Of a stretch of DNA of 64,000 bases, positions 43,064 to 52,109 are shown one piece after another (positions within the stretch are counted from its first letter, which is position 1; the number at the start of each line of letters is the position of its first letter). The stretch comes from Brevibacillus porteri (lineage in GTDB: Bacteria; Bacillota; Bacilli; Brevibacillales; Brevibacillaceae). The notes beneath the pieces were generated by a model. That model worked only from the letters and a program-made list of their open reading frames with translations, made no database searches and was not told where the DNA came from. The stretch lies in assembly GCF_003013475.1 (NCBI RefSeq), contig NZ_PXZO01000011.1, forward strand, positions 214,962-278,961, written 5' to 3'. The translations under genes and the position numbers were made by a program.

Positions 43064-44803
43064 ATGATGAGGCTGTTTCGATACTTGACGTCCTACAAAT
43101 GGCCGATCACAGCGATATTGGTGCTTGTATTCGTCCAATCGTTATCCGATCTGTACTTACCAACATTAATGGCGGATATCGTTGATGTCGGGATTGTGCA
43201 TGGCGACACCTTCTTTATTTGGAAGGTTGGCGGTTTTATGCTGCTCGTCGCTGCTGGTGGGGGCTTATGTGCCATCGGAGCCAGTTACTTCTCATCCAAG
43301 GTTGCCATGAGCTTTGGTCGTGAGCTGCGTGCCAAGGTGTTTAACCAAGTAGAACACTATTCCCTGCAGGAGATCGACCAAATTGGTACAGCCTCGCTCA
43401 TTACGAGGACAACGAACGATATCAATCAAGTCCAGCAGGTTTTGATCATGATTTTGCGTATCATGGTGGCTGCTCCCATGATGTGTATCGGTGGAATTAT
43501 TATGGCTTCATCCAAGGATGCCAAGCTGACGCTTGTTCTTGCAGTAGTTGTTCCCATTCTAGCTTTAGCTATTTTCCTGATCGCACGCAAGGGGATGCCT
43601 CTTTTTAAAGCCATGCAAAAGAAGCTGGATAAGCTGAATTTGGTCGTGAGGGAAGGCTTGACGGGAATTCGTGTGATTCGCTCGTTTAACCGTATAGATT
43701 TGGAGAAAAGGCGTTTTAACGAGGCGAATTCTGATTTGACACAGACAGCGATTAACGTGAATCGAATCATGGCAGCCTTGATGCCGATTATGATGCTGAC
43801 TTTTAACTTGTCTGCCGTTGCCATTCTTTGGTTTGGTGGCATTCGTGTCAGTAATATGGATCTGCAAGTTGGTGATCTCATGGCGTTCATCCAATATGCG
43901 ACGCAGATTATGTTCTCATTGGTTATGCTGTCCATGATCTTCGTCATGGTTCCGCGTGCTTCTGCATCCGCTATCCGAATTAATGAAGTGTTGGATTTAC
44001 ATTCGACCATTTATGATCGCTCTGAGCCTGTGACGCAAACGAAAACGACAACGCCAGGCACGGTGGAGTTTCAGGATGTGACATTTTCTTATCCTGGTGC
44101 GGAACATCCCGCATTGACCTCGATCACCTTTACAGCTCGTCCGGGGCAGACCACCGCGATTATCGGAGGGACAGGCTCCGGTAAATCGACGATACTCAAT
44201 CTGGTTGAGCGATTCTACGATGTGACTTCCGGAGCCATACGAGTAGACGGCCTTGATATACGTGACCTGCCTCTAGAGCAATTGCGAGCAAAAATTGGTT
44301 ATGTCCCACAAAAAGTGCTGCTCTTTTCAGGCTCGATCGCTGACAATATTCGCTTCGGTAAAGAGGACGCGACAGACGCCGAAATCGAGCATGCCGCGAT
44401 AATTGCGCAGGCAGGCGATTTTATTGCGAGTATGAAGGGCGGATACGAGGCACACATTTCCCAAGGCGGTACGAACGTGTCCGGTGGACAAAAACAACGG
44501 TTATCGATTGCGCGGGCAATTGTCCGACAACCGGCCATCTATATGTTTGATGACAGCTTTTCTGCGTTGGATTTCAAAACAGATGCGTTATTGCGAGCAG
44601 CTTTAAAAGAAGAGGTCGAGAAGAACCAATCCACGTTAATCATCGTGGCTCAGCGGGTTAGTACTGTGATGGACGCAGACCAGATTATCGTGCTGGATGA
44701 AGGCTCGATTGCGGGTATGGGTACACATCAAGAGCTCATGCAAAACTGTGAAGTCTATCAAGAAATCGTACGATCCCAACTGACAGAGGAGGAGATCGCA
44801 TGA
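43064..44803 (+). CDS. Heterodimeric ABC exporter, subunit with degenerate ATP site
   Basis: 579 residues from the ATG at 43064 (AGGAAAGGGAG upstream; an earlier ATG at 43031 overlaps this RBS). The membrane domain has about six segments. The ATPase domain has Walker A GGTGSGKST, Q-loop PQKVLLF, signature VSGGQ, Walker B IYMFDDSFSALD and QR instead of HR at the switch loop. The catalytic Glu after Walker B is Asp and the H-loop His is Gln, so its own site cannot hydrolyse ATP normally. That is the pattern of TM287/288- and BmrCD-like heterodimers. Its stop overlaps the next start in ATGA. Likely a multidrug exporter; the substrate is unknown. Confidence 0.92.
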   Translation: MMRLFRYLTSYKWPITAILVLVFVQSLSDLYLPTLMADIVDVGIVHGDTFFIWKVGGFMLLVAAGGGLCAIGASYFSSKVAMSFGRELRAKVFNQVEHYSLQEIDQIGTASLITRTTNDINQVQQVLIMILRIMVAAPMMCIGGIIMASSKDAKLTLVLAVVVPILALAIFLIARKGMPLFKAMQKKLDKLNLVVREGLTGIRVIRSFNRIDLEKRRFNEANSDLTQTAINVNRIMAALMPIMMLTFNLSAVAILWFGGIRVSNMDLQVGDLMAFIQYATQIMFSLVMLSMIFVMVPRASASAIRINEVLDLHSTIYDRSEPVTQTKTTTPGTVEFQDVTFSYPGAEHPALTSITFTARPGQTTAIIGGTGSGKSTILNLVERFYDVTSGAIRVDGLDIRDLPLEQLRAKIGYVPQKVLLFSGSIADNIRFGKEDATDAEIEHAAIIAQAGDFIASMKGGYEAHISQGGTNVSGGQKQRLSIARAIVRQPAIYMFDDSFSALDFKTDALLRAALKEEVEKNQSTLIIVAQRVSTVMDADQIIVLDEGSIAGMGTHQELMQNCEVYQEIVRSQLTEEEIA

Positions 44804-46674
44804 GTGAACCGCGAGGAGGTAAGCAAGCTCCAAAGGGTGGCGGCCACATGGGTGGACCGATGGGAATGGTGATACCAGGAGCAAAAGCAAAGGACTTTAA
44901 AGGTACACTCAAGCGTTTGATCGGCTACTTTCGGCCACACCGTATACAGCTGATCATCGTGTTTCTGGCTGCCGTTTTGAGTACGATCTTCGCCATTGTT
45001 AGTCCCAAACTGATGGGGAAGGCGACAACGAGTCTTTTCTCCGGCATGATCGGTCTCATGCAGGGACAGCCTAAGGAAATCGTATTTGACTTTGGGTATA
45101 TTGCAAATATCCTGCTCCTATTAATCGTCTTGTATGTCATTAGTGCGCTGTTCAGCTATTTGCAGCAATACGTGATGGCAGGGGTATCGCAGAAGATCGT
45201 CTATGACATGCGTGAGCAGGTAAATGAGAAATTGTACCGCCTGCCGCTGAAATACTTTGATTCGAAAATGCATGGGGATATTTTGAGCCGTGTCACAAAC
45301 GACATTGATAATATCAGCAACACGCTCCAGCAAAGCCTGACACAGCTCATCACTTCCATCGTAACGATCATCGGTGTCATCATTATGATGCTGACGATTA
45401 GCCCATTATTGACTCTCATTCTAATTTTGACGTTGCCGCTCAGTGCCATTGCTACGAAACAGATCGCCTCGAAATCACAAAAGCATTTCATCGGACAGCA
45501 GAGCTCCCTTGGTGAATTGAATGGGCATGTGGAAGAAATGTTTACGGGGCATCAGGTTGTAAAGGCGTTTGGATATGAGAAGAAGTCACAGCAGACATTT
45601 GATCAAATCAATGCCAAGCTGTACGAAGCCGGATGGAGGGCGCAATTTATATCAGGGATTATCATGCCGGTAATGAGCTTCATCGGAAATATTGGCTACG
45701 TGCTCGTCTGCATTGTCGGCGGGATTCTCGCTACGAACGGTTCCATTGAAATCGGGGATATCCAAGCCTTTATCCAATATACTCGTCAGTTCACGATGCC
45801 CATTGCGCAAACCGCGAACATCGCCAACCTGATCCAGTCGACGATCGCCTCAGCGGAGCGGGTCTTTGAGGTTTTGGATGAAGAAGAGGAAGTGCCTGAA
45901 AGCACGCAACCAGTCACGATCGCAGCGCCTAAAGGCAAAGTGGAATTTCAGCATGTCAAGTTTGGTTATAAAGAAGGGCATTTACTGATGCAAGACATCA
46001 ATCTCGTAGTAAAACCTGGACAAAAGATTGCGATCGTGGGCCCAACAGGTGCGGGTAAGACGACCATGATTAATTTGCTGATGCGCTTTTATGAGCTCAA
46101 TGGCGGAGCGATTCTGATTGATGACGTCGATATTACATGCATGAAACGAAGCGAACTTCGCTCCCTGTTCGGCATGGTCCTGCAAGATACGTGGCTGTTT
46201 AATGGAACGATCCATGATAATTTGGCCTATGCACAACCTGAGACCTCTGATATAGATATCATTCGCGCAGCGAAGGCGGCTCGTGCCGATCACTTTATTC
46301 GCACGCTACCAGAGGGATACAAGACGGTGTTAAATGAAGAGGCCTCCAATATCTCCCAAGGGCAAAAACAGCTGTTGACCATCGCTCGTGCTATTTTGGC
46401 AGATCCTACAATTCTGATTTTGGATGAAGCAACAAGCAGCGTTGATACACGGACCGAGGTGCATATCCAGGAAGCGATGAATGAACTGATGAAGGGACGT
46501 ACCAGCTTCGTGATCGCCCATCGACTGTCTACGATCAGAAATGCAGACTTGATCCTCGTCATGAACAAGGGAACGATCATTGAACAAGGAACACATGACG
46601 AGTTGATGGAGCAAGAGGGCTTTTATGCTGATTTATACAACAGTCAGTTTGCAGAGTCCACATCAGCAGGCTAA
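44800..46674 (+). CDS. Heterodimeric ABC exporter, catalytic subunit
   Basis: 624 residues, overlapping the preceding subunit by 4 bases (ATGA), with GGAGGAG in front. A Gly/Lys-rich N-terminal extension (GGKQAPKGGGHMGGPMGM) precedes the membrane domain, as in the longer subunit of such pairs. The ATPase motifs are Walker A GPTGAGKTT, signature ISQGQ (not LSGGQ), Walker B ILILDEATSSVD with the catalytic Glu, and IAHR. The consensus site would be built from this Walker A/B and the partner's VSGGQ. The degenerate site would pair the partner's Asp with this ISQGQ. Both genes are followed by one terminator, so they form a two-gene operon. Confidence 0.93.
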   Translation: MSEPRGGKQAPKGGGHMGGPMGMVIPGAKAKDFKGTLKRLIGYFRPHRIQLIIVFLAAVLSTIFAIVSPKLMGKATTSLFSGMIGLMQGQPKEIVFDFGYIANILLLLIVLYVISALFSYLQQYVMAGVSQKIVYDMREQVNEKLYRLPLKYFDSKMHGDILSRVTNDIDNISNTLQQSLTQLITSIVTIIGVIIMMLTISPLLTLILILTLPLSAIATKQIASKSQKHFIGQQSSLGELNGHVEEMFTGHQVVKAFGYEKKSQQTFDQINAKLYEAGWRAQFISGIIMPVMSFIGNIGYVLVCIVGGILATNGSIEIGDIQAFIQYTRQFTMPIAQTANIANLIQSTIASAERVFEVLDEEEEVPESTQPVTIAAPKGKVEFQHVKFGYKEGHLLMQDINLVVKPGQKIAIVGPTGAGKTTMINLLMRFYELNGGAILIDDVDITCMKRSELRSLFGMVLQDTWLFNGTIHDNLAYAQPETSDIDIIRAAKAARADHFIRTLPEGYKTVLNEEASNISQGQKQLLTIARAILADPTILILDEATSSVDTRTEVHIQEAMNELMKGRTSFVIAHRLSTIRNADLILVMNKGTIIEQGTHDELMEQEGFYADLYNSQFAESTSAG

Positions 46675-46692
46675 AATCGATGCTTTACACGA

Positions 46693-46718
46693 AACCGCCA
46701 AGTAAGGGCGGTTTTATT
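46693..46718 (+). terminator. Terminator after the ABC exporter pair
   Basis: AACCGCC and GGCGGTT form a 7-bp stem followed by TTATT, about 20 bases after the stop. Confidence 0.8.
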
Positions 46719-46813
46719 GTTGGGAGAGAAAGTTTACAGGGTGGCATGGTAATTGCTTGTTAATATGTCAAGCAGGTAAACCAGCTCAATGCATACGAAG
46801 GCGAGGAAAGAGA

Positions 46814-47514
46814 ATGGAATTTCAGACAATCATCGGTGTATCAAAATCAGACAAGATTTATGTTCATGCCTATGATTTGACAGAAGATTTAATGGGACAG
46901 ATCACGTTGGCGGATATGGCATTTTTGGGAGCAGCACACCGGAAGCCTACCCAGAATGAATCAGAAATGTTGAATGCGTGCATGGTTGCCATATGTGAAC
47001 ATGGATTTACGCCCAGCTCGATTTCCGCACGTTTGACCTATCTGGGAGCACCGGAAGCTGTGCAAGCTGCAGTCGCAGCCGGATTGTTGGGGGCGGGTTC
47101 AGTCTATCTAGGAGCCATGGAATACGTGGCTCAAATGCTTCAAGAAGCGTTGCAAAAGTACGGTGCTGATTGCGACAGAAAAGAGGTCGCCAAACGAATC
47201 CTGGAGGAACGTGAAGAAAAAGGATTGCAAATGACAGGGTTCCACGCACTGAAAAATTGTTTGCATTGGCAGAGGAGCTAGGGTTTGCCGGAAACCATAC
47301 GGCTATCATGAAAGAAATTCACGAGCAATTCAGCACGAAAAAAGGCAAACGAATCACACTAAATGCGGCAGTCCCGGCGAGGGCCGTCGGACTAATTGCC
47401 CACATTGTGGAAGAAATCGAATCCGGCAGGAAAGATTGCATGGCACAGAAGCTATACGACTTTGTGGAGGAAAATACCCTCTACACCAATCGCATACCAG
47501 ACGAAGTGAAGTAG
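46814..47514 (+). pseudogene. Citryl-CoA lyase / citrate synthase-like gene with internal deletion and frameshift
   Basis: The first part (ATG at 46814, GAGGAAAG upstream) reads like small citrate-synthase-fold lyases: QITLADMAFLGAAHRKPT, ARLTYLGAPEAVQAAVAAGL. It runs into TGF-HALKNC and a stop at 47281. The rest continues in another frame from about 47244 (PRTEKLFALAEELGFAGNH ... PDEVK, stop at 47514). Homologues have a GHPxHK block between 'GF' and 'DPR'. Here that block is missing, so a deletion of about 3n+1 bases (around 25-28) at about 47240-47245 removed the motif and shifted the frame. The family cleaves citryl-CoA-type thioesters; this copy should be dead. It lies 36 bases upstream of an acyl-CoA dehydrogenase, suggesting a former acyl-CoA catabolism operon. 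Confidence 0.8.
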
Positions 47515-47550
47515 TAAACCGACGTCACGGTAAGAAGGGGAGCGGATGAC

Positions 47551-48912
47551 ATGAGCGTTACATTCAGCTGTGAAATAGAAGAGCTGCGCAAAGCTGTGAG
47601 GAGTTTTATCAGCGAGAAGGTTGACCCAGTTGCTGATCAAATTGAACGCGAAGATCATATACCAGATCAAATCTTGGATATGTGCAAAGAAGTGGGATTG
47701 TTTGGCCTGAGCATCCCCGAACAATACGGCGGACTCGGTATTGATATGTTTGGAAAATGCGCCATTTTTGAAGAAGTAGGGAAAACAAGCAGTGGATTAA
47801 CGACCGTCATTGGTTGCCATAATGGCATCGGTTCTGTAGGGATTGTCGAGATGGGCACGGAGGAGCAAAAACGAAAATACTTGCCGCGCATGGCTACCGG
47901 TGAAATGATTGGCGCTTTTGCTTTAACAGAACCAAGTGCAGGTTCAAATGCGACTAATTTAAAGACAAGGGCTGTACGAAAAGCAGACAAGTTCATCTTG
48001 AATGGCTCCAAACATTACATCACGAATGCTCCAATCGCTGGCATTTTCACGGTCATGGCTGTCACCGATCCTTCTAAGGGAGCAAAAGGGATCACCTCCT
48101 TTTTAGTCGAGAAAGATTTCCCAGGCTTCCAGATCGGAAAAATAGAAGAAAAGATGGGCTTAAGAGGCTCCCATTCGGCTGAGATATTCTTTGAAGACTG
48201 TGAAGTGCCTGTAGAAAACGTCCTTGGCCATGAGGGAATGGGCTATACCAATGCTCTTAAAATTCTGGCGAATGGACGGGCGGGATTGGCAGCCAGAAAT
48301 CTCGGTTCTTGCCAAAAACTACTGGATATGTCCATGAAATATGCGATGGAGCGCATCCAATTTGACAAGCCGATATTTGAACAACAAATTATCCAGCACT
48401 ACTTGGCAGAAATAGCACTGGACTGCGAAACACTGCGGGCGTTTACGTATCATGTCGCATCGCTCGTTGATCAAGGCAAAAATGTAATCAAAGAAGCCGC
48501 AATGGTGAAACTGTTTGCCTCCGAAGTCTATAACCGTGTGGCAGATAAAGCGGTCCAAATACATGGGGGGATCGGATACATCAAAGAATACCCGATCGAG
48601 CGTTATTACCGGGACGCCAGAATTACCAAGATTTATGAAGGCACCTCGGAAATCCAAAAGAACATCATCGCAGGCCGTTTACGAAGGAATACTCGTAATC
48701 AAGTGAAAAGAGGGAATGCTGGATTTGACCAGCGACATTTCAGAGCCCGGCGTCATACAAGACGAAGGGCCATTTTTTATTTGACTGCGATTTGTTATCA
48801 ATATTTTTTATTTTCAGAATTATATATTGTTGTTTTTTCATCTGCCGCTTATAATTCTACTAGCGCACAAACTTCATATCCTTATTTTTTTGAAGTGTAT
48901 ACTTCGGAATGA
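47551..48912 (+). CDS. Acyl-CoA dehydrogenase, C-terminus frameshifted
   Basis: FAD-dependent enzyme catalysing alpha,beta-dehydrogenation of acyl-CoA thioesters. ATG at 47551 after AAGGGGAG. Family signatures are FALTEPSAGSNATNL, GIGYIKEYPIERYYRDARI and the catalytic Glu in KIYEGTSEIQ. The enzyme fits the family up to about residue 377 (IIAGRL). After that 76 foreign residues follow, and they run through an obvious terminator at 48745-48778. One extra base at 48682/48683 would give GRL-LKEYS-stop with TAA at 48696-48698, exactly the family's usual end. So a single-base deletion at the extreme 3' end (real or a sequencing error) created the tail. Catalytic residues are intact, so activity may remain. 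Confidence 0.88.
   Translation: MSVTFSCEIEELRKAVRSFISEKVDPVADQIEREDHIPDQILDMCKEVGLFGLSIPEQYGGLGIDMFGKCAIFEEVGKTSSGLTTVIGCHNGIGSVGIVEMGTEEQKRKYLPRMATGEMIGAFALTEPSAGSNATNLKTRAVRKADKFILNGSKHYITNAPIAGIFTVMAVTDPSKGAKGITSFLVEKDFPGFQIGKIEEKMGLRGSHSAEIFFEDCEVPVENVLGHEGMGYTNALKILANGRAGLAARNLGSCQKLLDMSMKYAMERIQFDKPIFEQQIIQHYLAEIALDCETLRAFTYHVASLVDQGKNVIKEAAMVKLFASEVYNRVADKAVQIHGGIGYIKEYPIERYYRDARITKIYEGTSEIQKNIIAGRLRRNTRNQVKRGNAGFDQRHFRARRHTRRRAIFYLTAICYQYFLFSELYIVVFSSAAYNSTSAQTSYPYFFEVYTSE
48745..48780 (+). terminator. Terminator inside the frameshifted dehydrogenase tail
   Basis: GCCC-GG-CGTC pairs with GACG-AA-GGGC (loop ATACAA), then six T. Its position shows where the dehydrogenase transcription unit originally ended. 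Confidence 0.85.
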
Positions 48913-48963
48913 AACCTGAAATTGCTTTCCTGTTTGTAAGAAATGAACCTAAGGAGGCATGAC

Positions 48964-50385
48964 ATGAAGATGAATGAGTGGGAAGCGTCGTTTGAAGCAT
49001 ACGTCCAAAGGCTGATGGATGATTTTCAAGTTCCCGGTGCAATTATTGCCGTAGCCAAAGACGGAGAACTCACTTATGAAAAAGCGTTTGGTTATCGGGA
49101 CCGCGAAAAGCAAGCTCTCATCGATCTAGATACGGTATTTGGCATCGGGTCAATTACGAAGTCGTTTACATGCATGGCGATCATGCAGCTTCAGGAAGAA
49201 GGAAAGCTTTCTGTGCATGATCCGGTTATCACCTATTTGCCGGAGTTTCGCACACCGGATGAAGCCCAGACGAAAAGGATCACCATTCATCATTTCATGA
49301 CACATACCCTCGGATTTCCACCACTTCCATCTCTCATTCCCGCAATGCTACCCAGCTTACAAGCCGATCCGACAGCAGAAAAATTACTTCACCAGTTTGA
49401 AGCGCAATGTAATCACCCAATCGATACCTTCGAAGACCTCATGGCAGATATAGAGAAGCTGCCCTTTGAATTGTTGGGACCTGCTGGGACAGAATTCAGC
49501 TATTCGAACGAAGCTTTTGGCTTGCTTGGGGCGATTATTGAGCGTGTCAGCGGCAAAACATACGAAGCCTTTGTCCAAGAGCATATTTTACAGCCACTGG
49601 GCATGGAACGCACGGTTTTTCATGTGGAGGAATTAGGCGCGGATGACAATACTACCATGCTGTATACACGTCGCATGAATGATGGTGTTCGTGAAGTAGT
49701 ACGTGCACCCGGTTGGTGGGATGCACCCTCCATGCGTGCAGCAGGCTTCCTCAAATCGTCCGCACGTGACATGCTTCGGTATGCGGATGTTTATCGGACA
49801 GGCGGGCTTTCAAATGGAGCGAAAATCATCTCGGGAGATAACGTCTCCCAAATGACTAAGCCTCATGTCCGTATTGACTTGAGCCGCAGCTATGGTTATG
49901 GACTCGGCGTGTTTCCATTTTCCGAAGATTACACCTTACTTACCCATACCGGCGGCTTAAAAGGGATTACCGCGCAAATGTTCATCGTTCCAGAGGCGGG
50001 AGTAACCGGTATTCTTTTGACCAACATGGATGATGCCCCCATTTCTAATCTGACATTAGGTTTGTTGAACAGCATGTTCGGTCGCCCGCTCGAGACGCAG
50101 TTCGCCACGTTTTCCGATTGTGAAGTTCCGCTTGCTTACTTGCAGCAATGTCCCGGTACATATAAATCCGGAGAAGGAGACGTAGTAGAGATCAGATTCG
50201 ATGAAGCACAGAGACAGCTCGTACTCGTTCTTGGCAGTGATGTGTTCCCGCTGCGTTCTGTTGGCGAAGATACGTTTCTGTTCACTCGTCACAACGTCGA
50301 TTCACTCATCCGCTTTGTTCGCCAACCAGACGGTGAAATTAAGCGCTTGGCGTTGGGATCGCGCCAAATACCGAAAGAAACCTAA
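48964..50385 (+). CDS. Serine hydrolase of the beta-lactamase / penicillin-binding family
   Basis: 473 residues from the ATG at 48964, 6 bases after AAGGAGG. The active-site set of class C-like serine hydrolases is present: SxxK as S63-I-T-K66, YSN in FSYSNEAFGLLG, and HTGG (replacing KTG) in THTGGLKG. The C-terminal ~90 residues form a separate beta domain, as in PBP4*/esterase-type proteins. No signal peptide is apparent, so it is probably cytoplasmic. It may hydrolyse D-amino-acid peptides or esters. It is 24 bases upstream of a DppA-like D-aminopeptidase, so the pair may recycle or detoxify D-residue peptides; this is inference. Confidence 0.85.
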   Translation: MKMNEWEASFEAYVQRLMDDFQVPGAIIAVAKDGELTYEKAFGYRDREKQALIDLDTVFGIGSITKSFTCMAIMQLQEEGKLSVHDPVITYLPEFRTPDEAQTKRITIHHFMTHTLGFPPLPSLIPAMLPSLQADPTAEKLLHQFEAQCNHPIDTFEDLMADIEKLPFELLGPAGTEFSYSNEAFGLLGAIIERVSGKTYEAFVQEHILQPLGMERTVFHVEELGADDNTTMLYTRRMNDGVREVVRAPGWWDAPSMRAAGFLKSSARDMLRYADVYRTGGLSNGAKIISGDNVSQMTKPHVRIDLSRSYGYGLGVFPFSEDYTLLTHTGGLKGITAQMFIVPEAGVTGILLTNMDDAPISNLTLGLLNSMFGRPLETQFATFSDCEVPLAYLQQCPGTYKSGEGDVVEIRFDEAQRQLVLVLGSDVFPLRSVGEDTFLFTRHNVDSLIRFVRQPDGEIKRLALGSRQIPKET

Positions 50386-50409
50386 TCAAAGATAGGGAGG
50401 CAGTTTCTC

Positions 50410-51246
50410 ATGAAGGTGTTTATTTCTTTGGACATGGAAGGGATCTCTGGACTCAGCGAATGGGAGGATGTTATCCCCGGACGCAGACATTACGAAGCGG
50501 GGAGAAGACTTCTGACCCAAGATGTTAATGCGGCGATTGAGGGTGCACTGGAAGCAGGAGCTACCCAAATTATCGTCAATGAATCTCATGGACCGATGAA
50601 CAATATCATTCTGGAAGAATTGCACCCACAGGCAGATGTCATCCGTGGTTTTTTCAAGCCTCTCTGTATGATGCAGGGGATCGACAGTAGCTGCGATGCG
50701 GCATTTTTCATCGGTTATCATGGAAAAGCGGGAACAGGAGATGCGGTACTCAATCATACGTTGTCTGGGCTCGCTATCCATCGGCTTATCTTAAATGGCA
50801 AAGAAGTGGGCGAAGCAGGTTTAAATGCAGCAATCGCGGGAGCCTTTGGTGTTCCTGTCGTACTCGTTACCGGAGATTCCCAAACATCCAAAGAGGTCGA
50901 AGAAGACATCCCTGGAGTCTTTACAGTCGCTGTGAAGACAGGAATAACGGGACTCTCGTCGCAAGCGATGCATCCCGTTCGTGCGAGAGAGTTGATCCGT
51001 CAGCAAGCAAAAGAAGCATTGCTCCATCGCAGTACAGTGAAACCGCTCGAGCAAAGGGTAGAGAATACGATAGAAGTAGAGTTTACGAAATCACAATTTG
51101 CCACAGCAGTCAGCTGGATGCCTGGAATTGAACTCATCGAAGGACGAACGGTACGCTTCCATTCGCCTGATCTTGTTAGCATGATGCCCGTTTTGCAAGC
51201 GATGCTGTTGGTAACTGGGCAAGTGAATCGGATGATTACTGGTTAA
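50410..51246 (+). CDS. dppA: DppA-like zinc D-aminopeptidase (peptidase family M55)
   Basis: 278 residues, normal for the family. ATG at 50410 with GGGAGG upstream. N-terminal MKVFISLDMEGISG holds the first metal ligands (D8, E10). NESHG, GYHGKAG and GEAGLNAAIAG contain the remaining conserved His and Glu ligands. DppA releases D-Ala and similar residues from short D-peptides and forms ring-shaped homodecamers in B. subtilis, where it is used in late stationary phase. Here it is not followed by dipeptide transporter genes but coupled to a serine hydrolase. Confidence 0.92.
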   Translation: MKVFISLDMEGISGLSEWEDVIPGRRHYEAGRRLLTQDVNAAIEGALEAGATQIIVNESHGPMNNIILEELHPQADVIRGFFKPLCMMQGIDSSCDAAFFIGYHGKAGTGDAVLNHTLSGLAIHRLILNGKEVGEAGLNAAIAGAFGVPVVLVTGDSQTSKEVEEDIPGVFTVAVKTGITGLSSQAMHPVRARELIRQQAKEALLHRSTVKPLEQRVENTIEVEFTKSQFATAVSWMPGIELIEGRTVRFHSPDLVSMMPVLQAMLLVTGQVNRMITG

Positions 51247-51253
51247 GTAAACC

Positions 51254-51292
51254 AAAAATGCAGCTCCTCATCACGAGGATCGCTGCATTTTT
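51254..51292. terminator. Bidirectional terminator between dppA-like and SLH genes
   Basis: Long stem: AAAAATGCAGC with GCTGCATTTTT and an inner TCCTC/GAGGA around loop ATCAC. T runs lie on both strands, serving the two convergent genes. Confidence 0.92.
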
Positions 51293-51298
51293 TTCGTT

Positions 51299-51961
51299 TT
51301 AGTTCAGAGACTTATGGCTTTTCAAATACGCAAGGGCATTATATATCATTTCGGCTGCCTCTTCACGCGTGATGTGCTTTTGCGGATGAAGCTTGTTTTC
51401 CTTATCCAATTCGATAATATCTCTTGCCAAAGCTCGTTGAATGGAGCCTTGATAATCCACGGTGAGTTCATGACTATCTTGGATTTCTACCGGTACTAGT
51501 TTGATCATGGGCAGATTACCCTTGGTCTCCATGACTCTCATTAGCTGGTGAATGAACTGCTCTTTCGTCCATTCTGCATTCGGATCGAGATCAGCTGGTA
51601 ACTCCAATCCGTTCACAGCCGCTATGATCAGACTCTCTGCATACCAAGCATCGTTATCTGCTTTGGAAAAAAAGTCAGTGGCTTGTGGCGCCTTTACAAA
51701 ACGGATCGCTGCCAGACTCAAATCAAAGGCATTTACAATCAGTTGAACACCTTGAGCAGCCGTTATCGTTTCGTTAGGGGCAAATTTGCTATCATCTACG
51801 CCTTTTATCACACCTTGTTGCTGTAAGGCAAGAATTTTATCTTTCGCTCCCGAGTGGGCAAGATCCGTAAAAGGAGTCGTTGCAGCTAAGCTTGGTTGGG
51901 CGAATGACACAGTTAACAAAGCAATGATAGAAAGAGACATCATATTTTGTCTGACATTCAT
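51299..51961 (-). CDS. Secreted protein with S-layer homology (SLH) domains
   Basis: 220 residues from the ATG at 51961 (GAGGTGG upstream); upstream in-frame codons would delay the signal peptide. The signal peptide MNVRQNMMSLSIIALLTVSF ends near PSLAA. SLH repeats follow: TPFTDLAHSGAKDKILALQ with GVIKGVDDSKFAPNETIT, a second less regular one, and a last RALARDIIELDKENKLHPQ with ITREEAAEMIYNAL. SLH domains bind pyruvylated secondary cell-wall polymer. As there is no other domain, it may be a small wall-bound or wall-maintenance protein. Confidence 0.88.
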   Translation of the reverse strand: MNVRQNMMSLSIIALLTVSFAQPSLAATTPFTDLAHSGAKDKILALQQQGVIKGVDDSKFAPNETITAAQGVQLIVNAFDLSLAAIRFVKAPQATDFFSKADNDAWYAESLIIAAVNGLELPADLDPNAEWTKEQFIHQLMRVMETKGNLPMIKLVPVEIQDSHELTVDYQGSIQRALARDIIELDKENKLHPQKHITREEAAEMIYNALAYLKSHKSLN

Positions 51962-52075
51962 GGTAGCCACCTCGTCAATTTTTGAAGTTTCACTCCATTT
52001 GACGAAGAACAATTAGCAATGTTTCATCTTTCCTTTTACCTGCTTTTGAGCAATCATATCCTATGATAATATTTA

Positions 52076-52094
52076 GACAATGATAATCGTTATC
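52076..52094 (+). promoter_or_regulatory. Fur box
   Basis: 19 bases GACAATGATAATCGTTATC match the classical Fur consensus GATAATGATAATCATTATC at 17 positions. It lies 15 bases before the ATG of the AraC/siderophore-binding regulator, so iron repression of that gene is likely. Confidence 0.85.
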
Positions 52095-52109
52095 AAAAAG
52101 GGGTTACTT

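Noticed and set aside
43426..44010. 194-codon minus-strand frame inside the first exporter gene
   Set aside because: Antisense shadow of a conserved ABC transporter gene; no independent coding features.
48700..48912. The 76-residue tail of the acyl-CoA dehydrogenase as a genuine domain
   Set aside because: It passes through a rho-independent terminator, and one base change restores the normal family C-terminus.
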